A stretch of 64,000 nt of DNA from Homarus americanus. Taxonomy: Eukaryota > Arthropoda > Malacostraca > Decapoda > Nephropidae. A program made the translations under genes and the position numbers. The DNA lies in contig NW_024726235.1 of NCBI RefSeq assembly GCF_018991925.1, positions 2,888,641-2,952,640 on the forward strand, in the 5' to 3' direction. Every line of letters starts with the position of its first letter. Position 1 is the stretch's first letter. Below the pieces are notes generated by a model, which was given only the letters and a program-made list of their open reading frames with translations, had not been told where the DNA came from and ran no database searches. Shown piece after piece: positions 48,290-59,109 of the stretch.

Positions 48290-48920
48290 GATGGAAGAGA
48301 AGGGAGAGGGGGGAGGAAAGGGAGTGGGGAGGAAAGGGAGAGGGGGAGGAAAGGGAGAGGGGGAGGGAAAGGGAGAGGGGGGAGGAAAGGGGAGAGGGGG
48401 GGAGGAAAGGAGAGAGGGGAGGAAAGGAGGTGTGGGGAGGAAAGGAGAGGGGGAGAGGGAGAGGGGGCAAGGAGAGTGTGGGGAGGAAAGGGCGTGGGGG
48501 GAGGAAAGGGAGAGTGGGGAGAAAGGGAGGGGAGGAAAGGAGAGGGGGAGGAAAGGAGAGGTGGGGAGGAAAGGAGTGTAAGAGGTAAGTGTGTTAGGAT
48601 AAGTGTAGGTAAGAGGTATAAGGAGGACGAGGGCGGGTGAGGGAAGTGGAGGAAGGGGTGGAGGGAAGTGAGGGCGGGTGAGGGAAGTGAGGCGGTGAGG
48701 AAGTGGAGGGCAAGAGGGTTGATATGGGGAGGGAAGTAGGGCGGGGTGAGGGAAGAGGGCGGGGTGGGTGAGGGAAGAGAGTTGGGGTGAGGGAAGGAGA
48801 GGGGTGAGAGAAAGTGGAGGGCGGGGTGAAGGAAGTGAGGGCGGTGGAGGGTAGTGAGGGCGGGGTGAGGGAAAGTGAGGGCGGGATGAAGGAAGTGAGG
48901 GCGGGGTGAGGACAAATGAA
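48290..48920. repeat. 630-bp polypurine minisatellite, two unit types
   Basis: The first half (48290-48580) is GGGGAGGAAAGGGAGAGG units of about 18 bp. The second half (48620-48915) is GTGAGGGCGGGTGAGGGAAG units of about 22-26 bp. The plus strand is almost all A and G. The 245-residue minus frame and the plus Gly/Arg/Glu frames are artefacts of composition. Triplex and quadruplex formation are plausible. Confidence 0.95.
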
Positions 48921-49082
48921 GTTAGGGGGATTCAAAAATGAGGATATGTGTGGATGAGGTAGAAGATAGAAGGAAACAACAATGAAAAAGATAAAGAGAA
49001 GAGGGGGGGGAGGAGAGTAAGAGCAGGCGAAGAGTCTAATGGGTTCTGGGAATCGGGTCGGAAGGTGAAGTGTAGTAGAGGT

Positions 49083-49234
49083 AAGGTTAGGTTAGGTTGA
49101 GGTAAGTTAGGTTAGGTTGAGGTAGGTTTAGGTTAGGTTGAGGTAGGTTTAGGTTAGGTTAGGTTGAGGTAAGTTAGTTTAGGTTGAGGTAGGTTTAGGT
49201 TAGGTTAGGTTGAGGTTGGTTAGGTTAGGTTAGG
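49083..49234 (+). repeat. GGTTAGGTTGAGGTA telomere-like array
   Basis: About 150 bases of TTAGG with regular TTGAGG and TTTAGG variants; the GGTTAGGTTGAGGTAGGTTT block repeats about every 28-30 bases. G-rich on plus. Confidence 0.92.
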
Positions 49235-49491
49235 AAGTGGGCTAAGTACCTATAACTATGGGTATAATTACAGTAGGTAGGGGGGGAGAAGAGGAAGAGA
49301 GAAAAGAATTATTACCACACGAGTATAATCACAGCTGGAGGGGGAGAAGTGTGACGGTGGGTCAACCCGGAAGCAACAGAGACCTTGCCTGCAGCAGTAG
49401 TGTCAGGAACCAACTGTGGGTGTGGGGGGGAGGGGGGGTCCTAACTGGAAGACCCTGCAAGAGTGCTCCATCCGCTTTAACAGTGGTGGCC

Positions 49492-49582
49492 TCCTCTCCC
49501 CTCCACACCCTTCTTTTCCTCCCCTCTTCCCTGTCTCTTTCTGTCTATTCTCCCCTCCCTCTCTCTAACTTCTCTCCCCTCC

Positions 49583-49644
<62 letters not shown>

Positions 49645-49663
49645 GCCTCTCTCTCTCGCCTCT

Positions 49664-49700
<37 letters not shown>

Positions 49701-49703
49701 ACC

Positions 49704-49749
<46 letters not shown>

Positions 49750-49775
49750 CTCTCCTCTCTCTGCCCATCCCTCCA
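49492..49775. repeat. Long (CT)n-rich polypyrimidine tract
   Basis: CT runs up to about 45 bases, broken by CCTC, TAGCC and TCGCC. Open frames on both strands (Ser/Leu and Arg/Glu) are repeat translations. A second CT block is at 49995-50040. Confidence 0.96.
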
Positions 49776-49994
49776 GGATCTCGCCCTCCTCACCCAGCTA
49801 AACTAATTCGTCTCCATGCAGCCCTCCATAACCCTCCTTCCACACTTCCCTTACCCCTTCCCTACCCCTACATAACCCATATATAGACCTCTCCACCTTC
49901 TCCTCCTCTAGGCCTTGACCCCCTCAACGCCCCCTATCCCATCTCTCACCAGGAAAGAACCAGTGTTTAGGTCTTCATGAACCCCAGGCCCCTC

Positions 49995-50040
<46 letters not shown>

Positions 50041-50366
50041 ATCACCTGCAGTCCCTCCTTTACTAACAGAAAACAACAACATCTGCCTCTTCTCCAAACA
50101 ACGTACCTTCCTTTAGTAGTCCGCTGCCCTTCTTACTTACGTGTGTGTGTGTGTCATGAGTTTAATGGGGCTCAGGGAGGGGGTAAGCTCTTCCTCTCGC
50201 CATTACCGCACCATCATAGCGCCACCTACCACAACAACCTTTTATCATGGCGCTGTTTGCCTGTGTTTAGTGGTTTGGGGGAAAAACATCGACTCTTGAC
50301 GGTGTAATCGATACCTGGTTCATAAAGAGAGTGTAGTGTAATGGTCTATGTTAATTAAAAGAATAA
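50041..50366. other. Unique sequence, no gene recognised
   Basis: A short GT run at 50141-50154 only. Confidence 0.55.
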
Positions 50367-50368
50367 TG

Positions 50369-50463
50369 CTGATCACTTGAAGATTAGGTTGAGTTAGGTT
50401 AGATCACAGTGCTTAATCATCAGGTGAAATAAGTTACCTGAGATGCCTAATCTTTACGTGGTC
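50369..50463 (+). mobile_element. Dispersed TTAATCTTCACGTGATCC element, copy C with both ends
   Basis: The left end GATCACTTGAAGATTAGG at 50369-50386 is the approximate inverse of the right end CCTAATCTTTACGTGGTCC at 50445-50463. Between them are TTGAGTTAGGTTAG (TTAGG-like) and the internal unit TTAATCATCAGGTGAAATAAG. This copy suggests the element has inverted termini with TTAGG-like sequence inside. Confidence 0.65.
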
Positions 50464-50490
50464 CGAAAATGCATACCCATATGAACGAAT

Positions 50491-50491
<1 letters not shown>

Positions 50492-50556
<65 letters not shown>

Positions 50557-50560
50557 ACAC
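50492..50560. repeat. (AC)n microsatellite, about 69 bp
   Basis: About 29 AC units plus a final interrupted ATACACACAC. Confidence 0.97.
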
Positions 50561-50689
50561 TTCTTACCGATATGTGAGAGAAAAGAAATGAAACTATCCT
50601 CTCAGACCTTTAAAATATTATTCAAAGCCTCGCAACCATGTCAGTGGCGGCCCCAGGGGCTTATCTCGGTCAACAGCTGCACTGAAGAC

Positions 50690-50895
50690 CCACCACCACC
50701 ACCACCACACTACCACCTACCACCACCACCACCACCACCTATCACCACCTACCACCACCACCTACCACCTACCGTCACCACCACCACCACCTACACATCA
50801 CCTATCACCCACCTACCACCACCACCAGCCACCACCACCAACCACCACCACCTACACACACCACACTATCTACCACCACTACCTACCACCACCAG
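50690..50895. repeat. (CCA)n/(CTA)n tract
   Basis: About 200 bases of CACCACCAC with CTACCAC interruptions. Confidence 0.95.
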
Positions 50896-51510
50896 CTTCC
50901 ATGTCTCCACAAACTGTAAACCTTCTCCAGAACACTGTATCTGTCTCAGAAGCCTCTTGATTATTCCAAAGCTTTCTTTTTTTCCTTGACAAGATGTTGA
51001 AGCGTCTGGGTTATCCTCTGCTCCCGTGGTGAAAGGTAGAAGCTATCTAAAGCTGTAGCTTCACTGTTGGTTATTGAAGCCTTTAGTTGATCTTTTGGCT
51101 TCCTCGGTCAACTATTGAACTTTTTAGTCCCGCATAGGTTTCTCCATCAGCCACTGAATCCTCAGGCTTTAGGTTTCTTCATGCACTATTGAACCTCTGA
51201 CACTCATCTTCTATGTGTTGAAGCCTTTAATAGAGCCTACAGCTTCCCAGGAACGATAATAAAGCCTCTTGATTTTCCTCCAACTTTTCTCCTCTTAGAT
51301 GATAAAGACTCTGGGAAGCCTTACAGGTGTCTGGTCTCATTCTGTGCTATTTGAGGCAAAAAATAATCAAGTTGTGTTTGTTTGTTTGTCTCACATACAG
51401 ACATGGAATTTGGTTATATAATGATCGCATCTGTTCAGAAGTCTCCAGTCGCTCATGACGGTGGAGTGAGTGGGAGAGTGAACGAAGGTGGAGTGAGAAT
51501 AAACTGTCTG
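50896..51510. other. Diffuse repeat of GAAGCCTTTAG-like words
   Basis: The words TTGAAGCCTTTAG, TGAACTTTTTAG, TGAATCCTCAGG, TTGAACCTCTGA and TAAAGCCTCTTGATT recur about every 50-70 bases between 50945 and 51320. This looks like a very diverged minisatellite. No coding function is apparent. Confidence 0.5.

Positions 51511-51513
<3 letters not shown>

Positions 51514-51549
<36 letters not shown>
51514..51549. repeat. (CT)n microsatellite
   Basis: About 18 uninterrupted CT units. Confidence 0.97.
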
Positions 51550-51553
<4 letters not shown>

Positions 51554-51851
51554 ACCCTTTCAGCCTCGGTTCGTTAAACTTTCCCTTTTTGACAAGTACA
51601 ACCTCCTTCACTCGCTTCCACCCAACAAACACTTTCACTTCCTCCTAACCACGCCTCCTAACCACGCCTCCTGTATAACTCCTTTATAACACACACACAC
51701 ACACACTCCCTTCACCCACTCCCAACCACATTCCCTCCCTTTACAATCTCCACATCCTCAGTCTCCCAACCCCACACTCCTCTAGGCCCCCCTTACAATC
51801 CACACACACTCCCCTCCTGCTCCCTCACCTCATGTCACAGGGGCACCTACA

Positions 51852-51854
<3 letters not shown>

Positions 51855-51908
<54 letters not shown>
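51855..51908. repeat. (CT)n microsatellite
   Basis: About 27 uninterrupted CT units. Confidence 0.97.
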
Positions 51909-51911
<3 letters not shown>

Positions 51912-52479
51912 ACTTTCATTGTTTCCTAATCATCTAGTATTTTCTATTACACTTTCTTCTGTTTATATTGTTCACTAAGTTGCTATATACAGGTGAACGA
52001 CAAGTCTCTCTACCTGGACTAATTAAGTATAGTTGCCTTGTTATATATATCATTATTATATGCCGGTTATAGGGATATATTATATGGTTTTAATATATGC
52101 AGAGACTATATCCAATGTTTACTGTATCTTGAATTTAGTGTATACCTCCTTAGTCTGATGGTGTAATAAAAAGAACATTATTTTATCCCAACATAGTGTT
52201 AGTCTTTATAAACATTTCTTTTAGGCCGTTTTTTTTTTTTTTTTTTTTTTCCCGTCATTTAACTAATTGAAGTTTTAATTCCTCTTTTGTGTTTTTTTTT
52301 TATGTCATATATATTTTTTCCTGTTGTATATTCTTGTTTTTATTGTAATATTGTGATAGGTTATGTTTTTAAAAACTATGTTGTGTTGCGTTTTTTGTTT
52401 GTTTTAATTATTTGTATATATTTTTTTTTTAGGGGTCATCATTTAAAGGGTTTAAAAGATAGCATGTTGTTGTTTTTGG

Positions 52480-52489
52480 GTGTGTGTGT

Positions 52490-52577
<88 letters not shown>
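52480..52577. repeat. (GT)n microsatellite, about 98 bp
   Basis: Nearly perfect GT run with one TAT near each end. Confidence 0.97.
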
Positions 52578-52718
52578 TTTTAAACATTTACACTACCACA
52601 ACCCCCTAGAAAAAGATCACTCTCTCTCTCTCATCACTGCGATAACCATACCTTATCCTTCCTCCTTCTCAAAGTCAATCCATCCATTGCCAAATGGTCT
52701 TCTACAGAAATTTAGTGT

Positions 52719-52920
52719 ATCCCCAGTGTTCCTTTCTCAGTGTCCTTTCTCAGTGTTTCTTCCTCATTGTTTCTTTCCAGTGTTTCTTTCTGATAGTTCT
52801 TTCCCCAGTGTTCTTTCACAACGTTTCTCTTTTAATGCTTCTTTCTCAGTACTCCTCTCTCTGTTTCTTTCTTAGTGTTCCTTTCTCATTTCCTTTCTCA
52901 GTTTGCATCGTCACCCTCGT
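52719..52920 (+). repeat. Diverged CAGTGTTTCTTTCT repeat
   Basis: CCAGTGTTCCTTTCTCAGTG-like words recur about every 16-18 bases over 200 bases. T/C-rich. The Phe/Leu/Ser frames through it look like, but need not be, hydrophobic protein. Confidence 0.8.
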
Positions 52921-52980
52921 TATTTTAAACTCTAGTGTAAACTCTTAGCCTCATCTCCCATATGCATCATTTTATCAACA

Positions 52981-53093
52981 CACACACACACACNNNNNNN
53001 NNNNNNNNNNNNNNNNNNNNNNNNNNNNNNNNNNNNNNNNNNNNNNNNNNNNNNNNNNNNNNNNNNNNNNNNNNNNNNNNNNNNNNNNNNNNN
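52981..53093. other. (CA)n ending in a 100-N scaffold gap
   Basis: A CA run is interrupted by exactly 100 N at 52994-53093. One hundred N is a common placeholder for a gap of unknown size. The joined sequences need not be truly this close. Confidence 0.98.
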
Positions 53094-53362
53094 TTACCTA
53101 AAACTTCAGACACACACCTAAAAACCAATAATTTTTAATCACACAACAACCATAACTCACACGGTATAATTTTGTTTTCAATTCAATTGCCTCCCTAAAC
53201 TATATGACATTTGGCCTAATTTACAATGTATTTTTTATTTATATTACAGCCAATTATGGCTTTGATTTTTTCTTCCAGTAAGAGATGCAGTTAGTTGAAA
53301 GCAAGATAGTAAAGCCTTGAGATATTATAAAGAGATATGTTGGTGTGTGTTATTCATCCGTT

Positions 53363-53365
<3 letters not shown>

Positions 53366-53397
<32 letters not shown>

Positions 53398-53417
53398 CAC
53401 ACACACACACACACACA
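53366..53417. repeat. (AC)n with one interruption
   Basis: Two AC runs separated by TAC. Confidence 0.96.
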
Positions 53418-53608
53418 TGCCACAGAACGATTTATTCTCGACCTGTCAAAACAAGTGATTGGTAACACGGCCTAGCTATGCATGCAGAACACGATATACA
53501 CGAAGCAGCAAGCAACATGATTTATCGAAAACCTAAAAATTCACCCAGTTCAAGGTTGGTTTCATGTTGTGCAGAATTTATTTATCATGCACATATATAG
53601 TCGATAAG

Positions 53609-53737
53609 GCGAAGATTAGCCACACCCTCACCTTATTGCACCTGAAGATTAAACTTCCTCTACGATACCTGAGGAGTTTAGAAGAAGTTAATTATAAGGT
53701 GAAATAAACTAGAAAAGCCAATCTCTCACATGATCCC
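53609..53737. mobile_element. Foldback TTAATCTTCACGTGATCC element, copy D
   Basis: The left half on minus reads TTTAATCTTCAGGTGCAATA, GGTGAGGGTGTGGC and TAATCTTCGCC. The right half on plus reads TTAATTATAAGGTGAAATAA, AGAAAAGCC and AATCTCTCACATGATCCC. Each half resembles the units at 39.4 and 50.4 kb, so the two halves form an imperfect palindrome of about 129 bases. No TTAGG array adjoins this copy. Confidence 0.6.
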
Positions 53738-54213
53738 ATATTTCTAATCACTGTAGGAAGGTTGCAGCGAGGATCTTCTACATTTTCTATAAAAATGGAG
53801 TTATATGAGCACCCACAAACCTGTTGTTACCTGGAGGTCACCAAAGGCCTGATACACATCTTGAATCAACTGAAACTTTTATCATAAATCTTAATATCAT
53901 ACACACACACACAGGAGCTATTTTTGAGTATTTCACTTATAAGGAAGAAAGCAAAACTAGATTTGCTCATATCACCAAGTCACCTTAAAGCTCCTTGGAC
54001 GATGAAGAACCCATATGGCAGGTTGCTGATGCTTTGGGGGAGGGGGGAGGAGGGGGGGGCCTTATGTAGTCCACAGGATTGAGAAATGCTGATGGCCAAA
54101 TAAAATATTACAACAGAAGGTAAATAACGTAAGAAAACGAAAGAAAATCAAAACAAAATCTGAGCAAAAATATGGAGATAAATGGAAGTCATCATGATAG
54201 TTTATTATCTATA

Positions 54214-55540
54214 AGAACACCCAACACCAACCCACACCCCACTACTAACACCTAACACCACTACCATCACCCTAATTTACCACTAACACCACCACACCCT
54301 GCATCAATACCACCACCAACAACACCCCACTACTAACACACCTAACACCACCACCACCCAACACCCCATCAACAATAATTCACACCCACTACCAACACCT
54401 GATGACTCCACTACCAACACCCAACACCACCAATTCAACACCCCATCATCAACACCCAACACCCCACCAATTCATCAACACCAACACCATCACTAACACT
54501 ACCAAACACCATCACCAACACCATCATCAACACTCCCACACTACCAACACCTGAAGAACCACTATCAACACCTGTAACACCACTACTACCACCCAACACC
54601 ACCACTAACACACCCTACACCCCACTACTAACACCCGACACCTACCACTAACAACACCCTACACTTACCACCACCTAACACCCCACCACTAACACCCAAC
54701 AATCATCAACAGCCTGTTCCAACACCACTAACACCACACCCATCACTAACACCTGACACTTACCACTAACACTCCAACACCCCACTACCACCACCCAACA
54801 TCCATCACTGTCATCACTCCCCATACACCTCATCATCAACACTCCGACACTTACCACTAACACCAACACTTAATTACTACCACTTCATATTCACTCATCA
54901 ACACCCAACACCCCACTACTAACACCCCACTCACTAACACTCCAATAACCCCATCACCAACAACACTCCTACACCCCACCAACAACACCTGACAATTTCA
55001 TCACCACTCACCCAACACCCCATCATTTCAATTTACTAACTCTACACTCCTCATCACTAATATCTAGAATAATTCTACTACTAACACTCCAACACCCTAC
55101 CATTTTGAAGGTCCTGAAAAGGACACTTACTCATTTGAATGTACCTCAACACCCTACTACTAACACCTAACACCCCATCATTACTACCCCAACCATTGAT
55201 TAATTTAACACTCCCACTATCATTTGCCTTCCAACTACATTTACACTTTCACCTAACACCCCATCATTTCACCACCCAACACCCCTACTACTAACACCCC
55301 ACTACTACCAATTAACTACTACCACCCAACACCCACTACACCCCACTACCAACACCCCACAATTCTAATATCATCATCAACACCCAATGATCTTCATCAT
55401 CAACACAACAACACTAACACCCATCATCAACACCCAACACATAAATCAGCACTCAACACCCAACACAACCCATACACCCACCACCAACACCCAACACACA
55501 ACCTACACCCCACTACAACACCAACACCCTCACAACATCA
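54214..55540. repeat. 1.3-kb AC-rich minisatellite (CACCCCACTACTAACACC)
   Basis: About 1,330 bases of units mixing CAACACC, CCACTACTAACACC, CATCATCAACACC and ACACCCAACACC. The plus strand has almost no G. Short T-rich words such as ATTTCA and AATTCATC interrupt the units in several places. No stable single period was seen by eye; 18-21 bp is most common. Confidence 0.93.
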
Positions 55541-56454
55541 CTTTATATTTTCGCACGTTTAAGCCATAACCTCAGAAAACACAGACTAATATACCAACTG
55601 TTTTTAAAAGTGGATAATTTAATACAAACTCTGAACATAGAGTCATCCATGTGTTTGCGGAACTTCAAACTGGAAAATGGAAGGAATTTTTTACTATTAG
55701 TATGTTCTGTATAAAGTTATTACCACATTATCTGAATGAACTACTCTGCTACTATATGTGGAAAGGCGTATGATTAATATTAGAAAAAATATATCCAGTT
55801 GATTCAAATATCACTCGCATAATTCAGGTATGAATGGCCATCAATCAGAAAAATTCGAAAAAAAAATATTTGATCAGTTTGAGGTGTCCAGTGTCCGCCC
55901 CAACACCACACCTGACCCGTGTTGTTCACTCCTCACTGTAAAACTCCGAGAAGAAAAATCGTAAAAAAAAGATTCTAATATTCAGAGACAAAACAATAAA
56001 GATGACCTTCTCCCCAGCACACATGTTATCGACATCTCACCCCCCCATCCTCCCTGTCTTCCCATCATCCTACCCCTCCCCCCTCCAAGCTGCCTCTCCC
56101 CTCCCCGTCCAAACGCCTCTCCCCCTCGCCGTCCAGCTCTCAAATCTCAGACCCGAAGATAACCAATCTGCAAACTGGCTTGGTGCCATACCATTATGAC
56201 CTCCTCAAAGTGCCACTCGAGCCATTATCAACTCCTTCAACCACACTCACATGATGGACGTTCAGGATATACTCTTATAATGATGAGATGAGAAGGAGCA
56301 GGTGGAGGAGGCAAGTGGCACAGTGACCAAGTACTACCTGGCAGGGGGCTGTAGTAAGGGTAGAGCACGGCTGAGTTAGCACTATGGCCCTGTCCGTCTA
56401 TACAAGTATCGTTACATATATACAGTACAAAGGCTATCGATCTACAGAGTAGGA
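55541..56454. other. Unique sequence, no gene recognised
   Basis: A CCTCCC-rich patch at 56038-56125 lies in otherwise unique AT-rich sequence. The plus frame 56002-56199 is Pro/Ser-rich and unsupported. Confidence 0.55.
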
Positions 56455-56456
56455 TG

Positions 56457-56767
56457 TGGGGGGATGGGTTGTGCGTGGGGGAGGGTGTAGGTTAGGTGTG
56501 GGGAGGTTGGGTTGAAGTGTGGGGAGGGTGTGGAGTTGAGGGTGGGGAGAGGTGTGGGTTGGGGGGTGTGGGAGGGTGTGGGTTTTGGGGTGTGGGGGGG
56601 TGGGCTGGGGGTGTGGGGTTGGGGGGGTGGGGAGGTGGCTGGGGGTGTGTGGGGAGGTGGGTTTGGGGGGTGTGGGGGAGGGTGGTTGTGATGGGGAGGT
56701 GTGGGTTAGTGTGGGGAGGGTGTGTTAGGGGGGTTGTGGGGGAGGTTGTGGGTTGGGGTGCGGGGCT
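56457..56767. repeat. G-rich GTGTGGGGAGGTGGGTTGGGG minisatellite
   Basis: About 310 bases of GTGTGGGGAGG, GTGGGTTGGGGG and TTTGGGGTGTGGGGGGGTGG units. The plus strand has dozens of G3+ runs with short loops, a strong quadruplex candidate. Open Gly/Val frames (plus) and Pro/Thr/His frames (minus) result from composition. Confidence 0.94.
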
Positions 56768-57854
56768 AAGGGGGGTCCGAGTGCCTGGTTCCTCTTTCTC
56801 AATACTTGTCAATGTAATATTATCTATAAAAATATACATCAAAACTTCCATTAAAAAAAAAAAATTCAGGAGTAATATTCTTGGTTAAAAACAACAAAGC
56901 TCTTCTTTTTTTGTTTGTTTGTTTGTAACCCCCAAAAATATTCTCAGTTTTGCTGTCTGTGGGATTTGAATTATTTATTGTTGACTGATTTATAATTCAG
57001 GAGGGAGGGAAGGCTGAATAAGGCATCGAATAAATCACTTAAGTGTTTTTATACATCCCCCTGGCTGCCACCACTGTTGTCATCTACACAGTATTCCATT
57101 ACCAACTTTATCTCTTCCAACAACGTCATTTTCCAACATTAAATACGAGAGACTTAAAAATTTTCCACATCCAATTTCATTTTTTTTATCTTCACTAATA
57201 TCTGATCATTAAGACTTATATTCGAACAGGACTCACATGAATACTATTACAGGTATTTGAATGGCAGTAAATGAGGTGCATTAAATTGAAGGTAAAAAGA
57301 GTAGGTGTGTGTGTGTGTGTCGCTTGATGCATCACACCAAGGAACCGAGAGAATAATGAGATGGTCTTGTTAACATCATCTATATTTCTAAACGTGGTAT
57401 TAAATGGTGTATATGAGAGAGAGGTGTGTTCATATCCTGTACACCTGTCCCTATACTAACGTTATTCTTGTATAAATATTGCTTTACCTCGGGCTGTGGT
57501 GGCTAATGTAAGGGGTCAAGCCAGGTGAGGCAAGGGAGGTTAGATGCACTGGACCATAAATTGACTCAAGACTGATGTGTCATTCCTGGGTTACGAGTAA
57601 AGGAATTGTGTTTTGTATAGGAAGAAATCTATATACCCCTAACTAATGGTAGATCTGGCCGAGGTATGAGGAGGGTGATGTAGATGACTTATGTTCTGTT
57701 GGCATTAAGACAGGAATGGGTGAACACTGTTAAATATATCACCTTATCCGCTGAAATATACTGAAGGGCTTTACGATACATAACTTTGTACCATATCTGA
57801 AAATCGAAATAAAATCTGATCACATTGGATAAAGTTACGGGATAGAGTGTTACA
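56768..57854. other. Unique 1.1-kb sequence, no gene recognised
   Basis: Only short SSRs, such as TTTG repeats at 56910-56927 and GT at 57305-57320. No domain-bearing frame. Confidence 0.55.
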
Positions 57855-57968
57855 GAAGGAAGGAAGGAAGGAAGGAAGGAAGGAAGGAAGGAAGGAAGGA
57901 AGGAAGGAAGGAAGGAAGGAAGGAAGGAAGGAAGGAAGGAAGGAAGGAAGGAAGGAAGGAAGGAAGGA
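57855..57968. repeat. (AAGG)n microsatellite, 28 units
   Basis: An uninterrupted AAGG tetranucleotide run of about 114 bases, polypurine on plus. Confidence 0.98.
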
Positions 57969-58216
57969 GCATTGCTATATCCTCACACTCCACCGGTAGC
58001 TGATGATAATAATGGTCTATCTTCAGGAAACATTATATACACCGCAATACAGTAATGAGGAGACCCAATTTGTTGCTCTGCCCTCATTACTTCAAGTGCC
58101 AAGATTATTATTTATCACCTAACACCAAGTCTTAGTTTTTCCTGAGACAACTTCTATAAATTCAGAAAATTATTATAAAAGTAAGTCAAGTGTTTTAGTG
58201 AGCAAGAGTACAGGGG

Positions 58217-58274
58217 TGTGTGGTAGTGATGGTGGTAAGGATGGTGGTGGTTGTGGTGGTGATGGTGGTGATGA
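58217..58274. repeat. GGTGGTGAT/AGT trinucleotide tract
   Basis: GGTGGTAAGGATGGTGG and similar imperfect repeats. Confidence 0.88.
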
Positions 58275-58325
58275 AGTAGTAGTAGAAGTGGCAGGTATGT
58301 CTTTGGTGCGTGATCATAAACTCTA

Positions 58326-58434
58326 GTGGTGGTGGTGGTGGTGGTAGTGCCAAGGGTAGTAGTAGTAGTGGTGGTAGTGCCAAGGGTAGTAGTGGTGGTA
58401 GTGCCAAGGGTAGTAGTGGTGGTAGTGCCAAGGT
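58326..58434 (+). repeat. 24-bp GTGGTAGTGCCAAGGGTAGT array
   Basis: A (GGT)n lead-in, then four copies of GTGGTAGTGCCAAGG with a 24-30-bp spacing. Confidence 0.94.
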
Positions 58435-58520
58435 GTGATGGATGGGAGAGGCTGCTTGACTAATATATCCTCAATGCTCGTCACGCCAGGTGTACTCTTG
58501 AGTTTTACATACATGTGAGC

Positions 58521-58521
<1 letters not shown>

Positions 58522-58578
<57 letters not shown>
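58522..58578. repeat. (GT)n microsatellite
   Basis: About 28 uninterrupted GT units. Confidence 0.97.
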
Positions 58579-58581
<3 letters not shown>

Positions 58582-58683
58582 ACATTAAATACTGATGCTC
58601 CAATATCGACCAACATCTATTTTTCGACAGAACATTAATGTGACCCAGTTTGCAGCCCCACAGAACAGGTTACGGTGACTGGG

Positions 58684-58940
58684 GACTACTGTGGAATATA
58701 GCCCCTAGAGAGGCAGCTAAGGACTGAGGAAATCCATTGTATGTTGCGCTATACACCTAGCCTAGAAACGGATTCTATAGCCCCATATGCACTCCTACCA
58801 ACCCTTACACAGTCAACCTAGTGAGGGGACTATGTAGCCCCTGGATACTCTACCACCACCTCACATAGCCGGCCGAGGGAGAGGACTGTATAGCCCCTAT
58901 GTACTCCCAGCAGCCCTGACACAACCATCCTAGGGAGTGT
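58684..58940 (+). repeat. Diverged 56-57-bp repeat with TATAGCCCC core
   Basis: GATTCTATAGCCCC (58771), GACTATGTAGCCCC (58828) and GACTGTATAGCCCC (58884) head three copies at 57- and 56-bp spacing. An earlier relative is at 58684. Between them are ACTCCTACCAACCCT/ACTCCCAGCAGCCCT words and CCTAGTGAGGGG/CCGAGGGAGAGG words. Divergence is high, so the array is old. Confidence 0.8.
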
Positions 58941-59109
58941 CACAAGCCGTGTTTGAGAAGAGGATCATTATTAGCCACGTTAGGGCAATATGCCATCCTC
59001 AAGTTGGCTTCATCAAGGGACCGAGGTGTAAACAATGCCTCGTGTTTGACTTACTCACTTAATGAAGAGCCCTGCCTAGACGCGGCGCGGTGGGTGGGTG
59101 GGGGCAGTA

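Noticed and set aside
48178..48915. 245-residue minus frame
   Set aside because: Translation of a polypurine minisatellite.
49258..49806. 182-residue plus Ser/Leu frame and opposing Arg/Glu frames
   Set aside because: Translations of (CT)n.
52287..52948. Hydrophobic Phe/Leu-rich plus frames resembling membrane segments
   Set aside because: Caused by poly-T, (GT)n and a T/C-rich diverged repeat; no topology or domain support.
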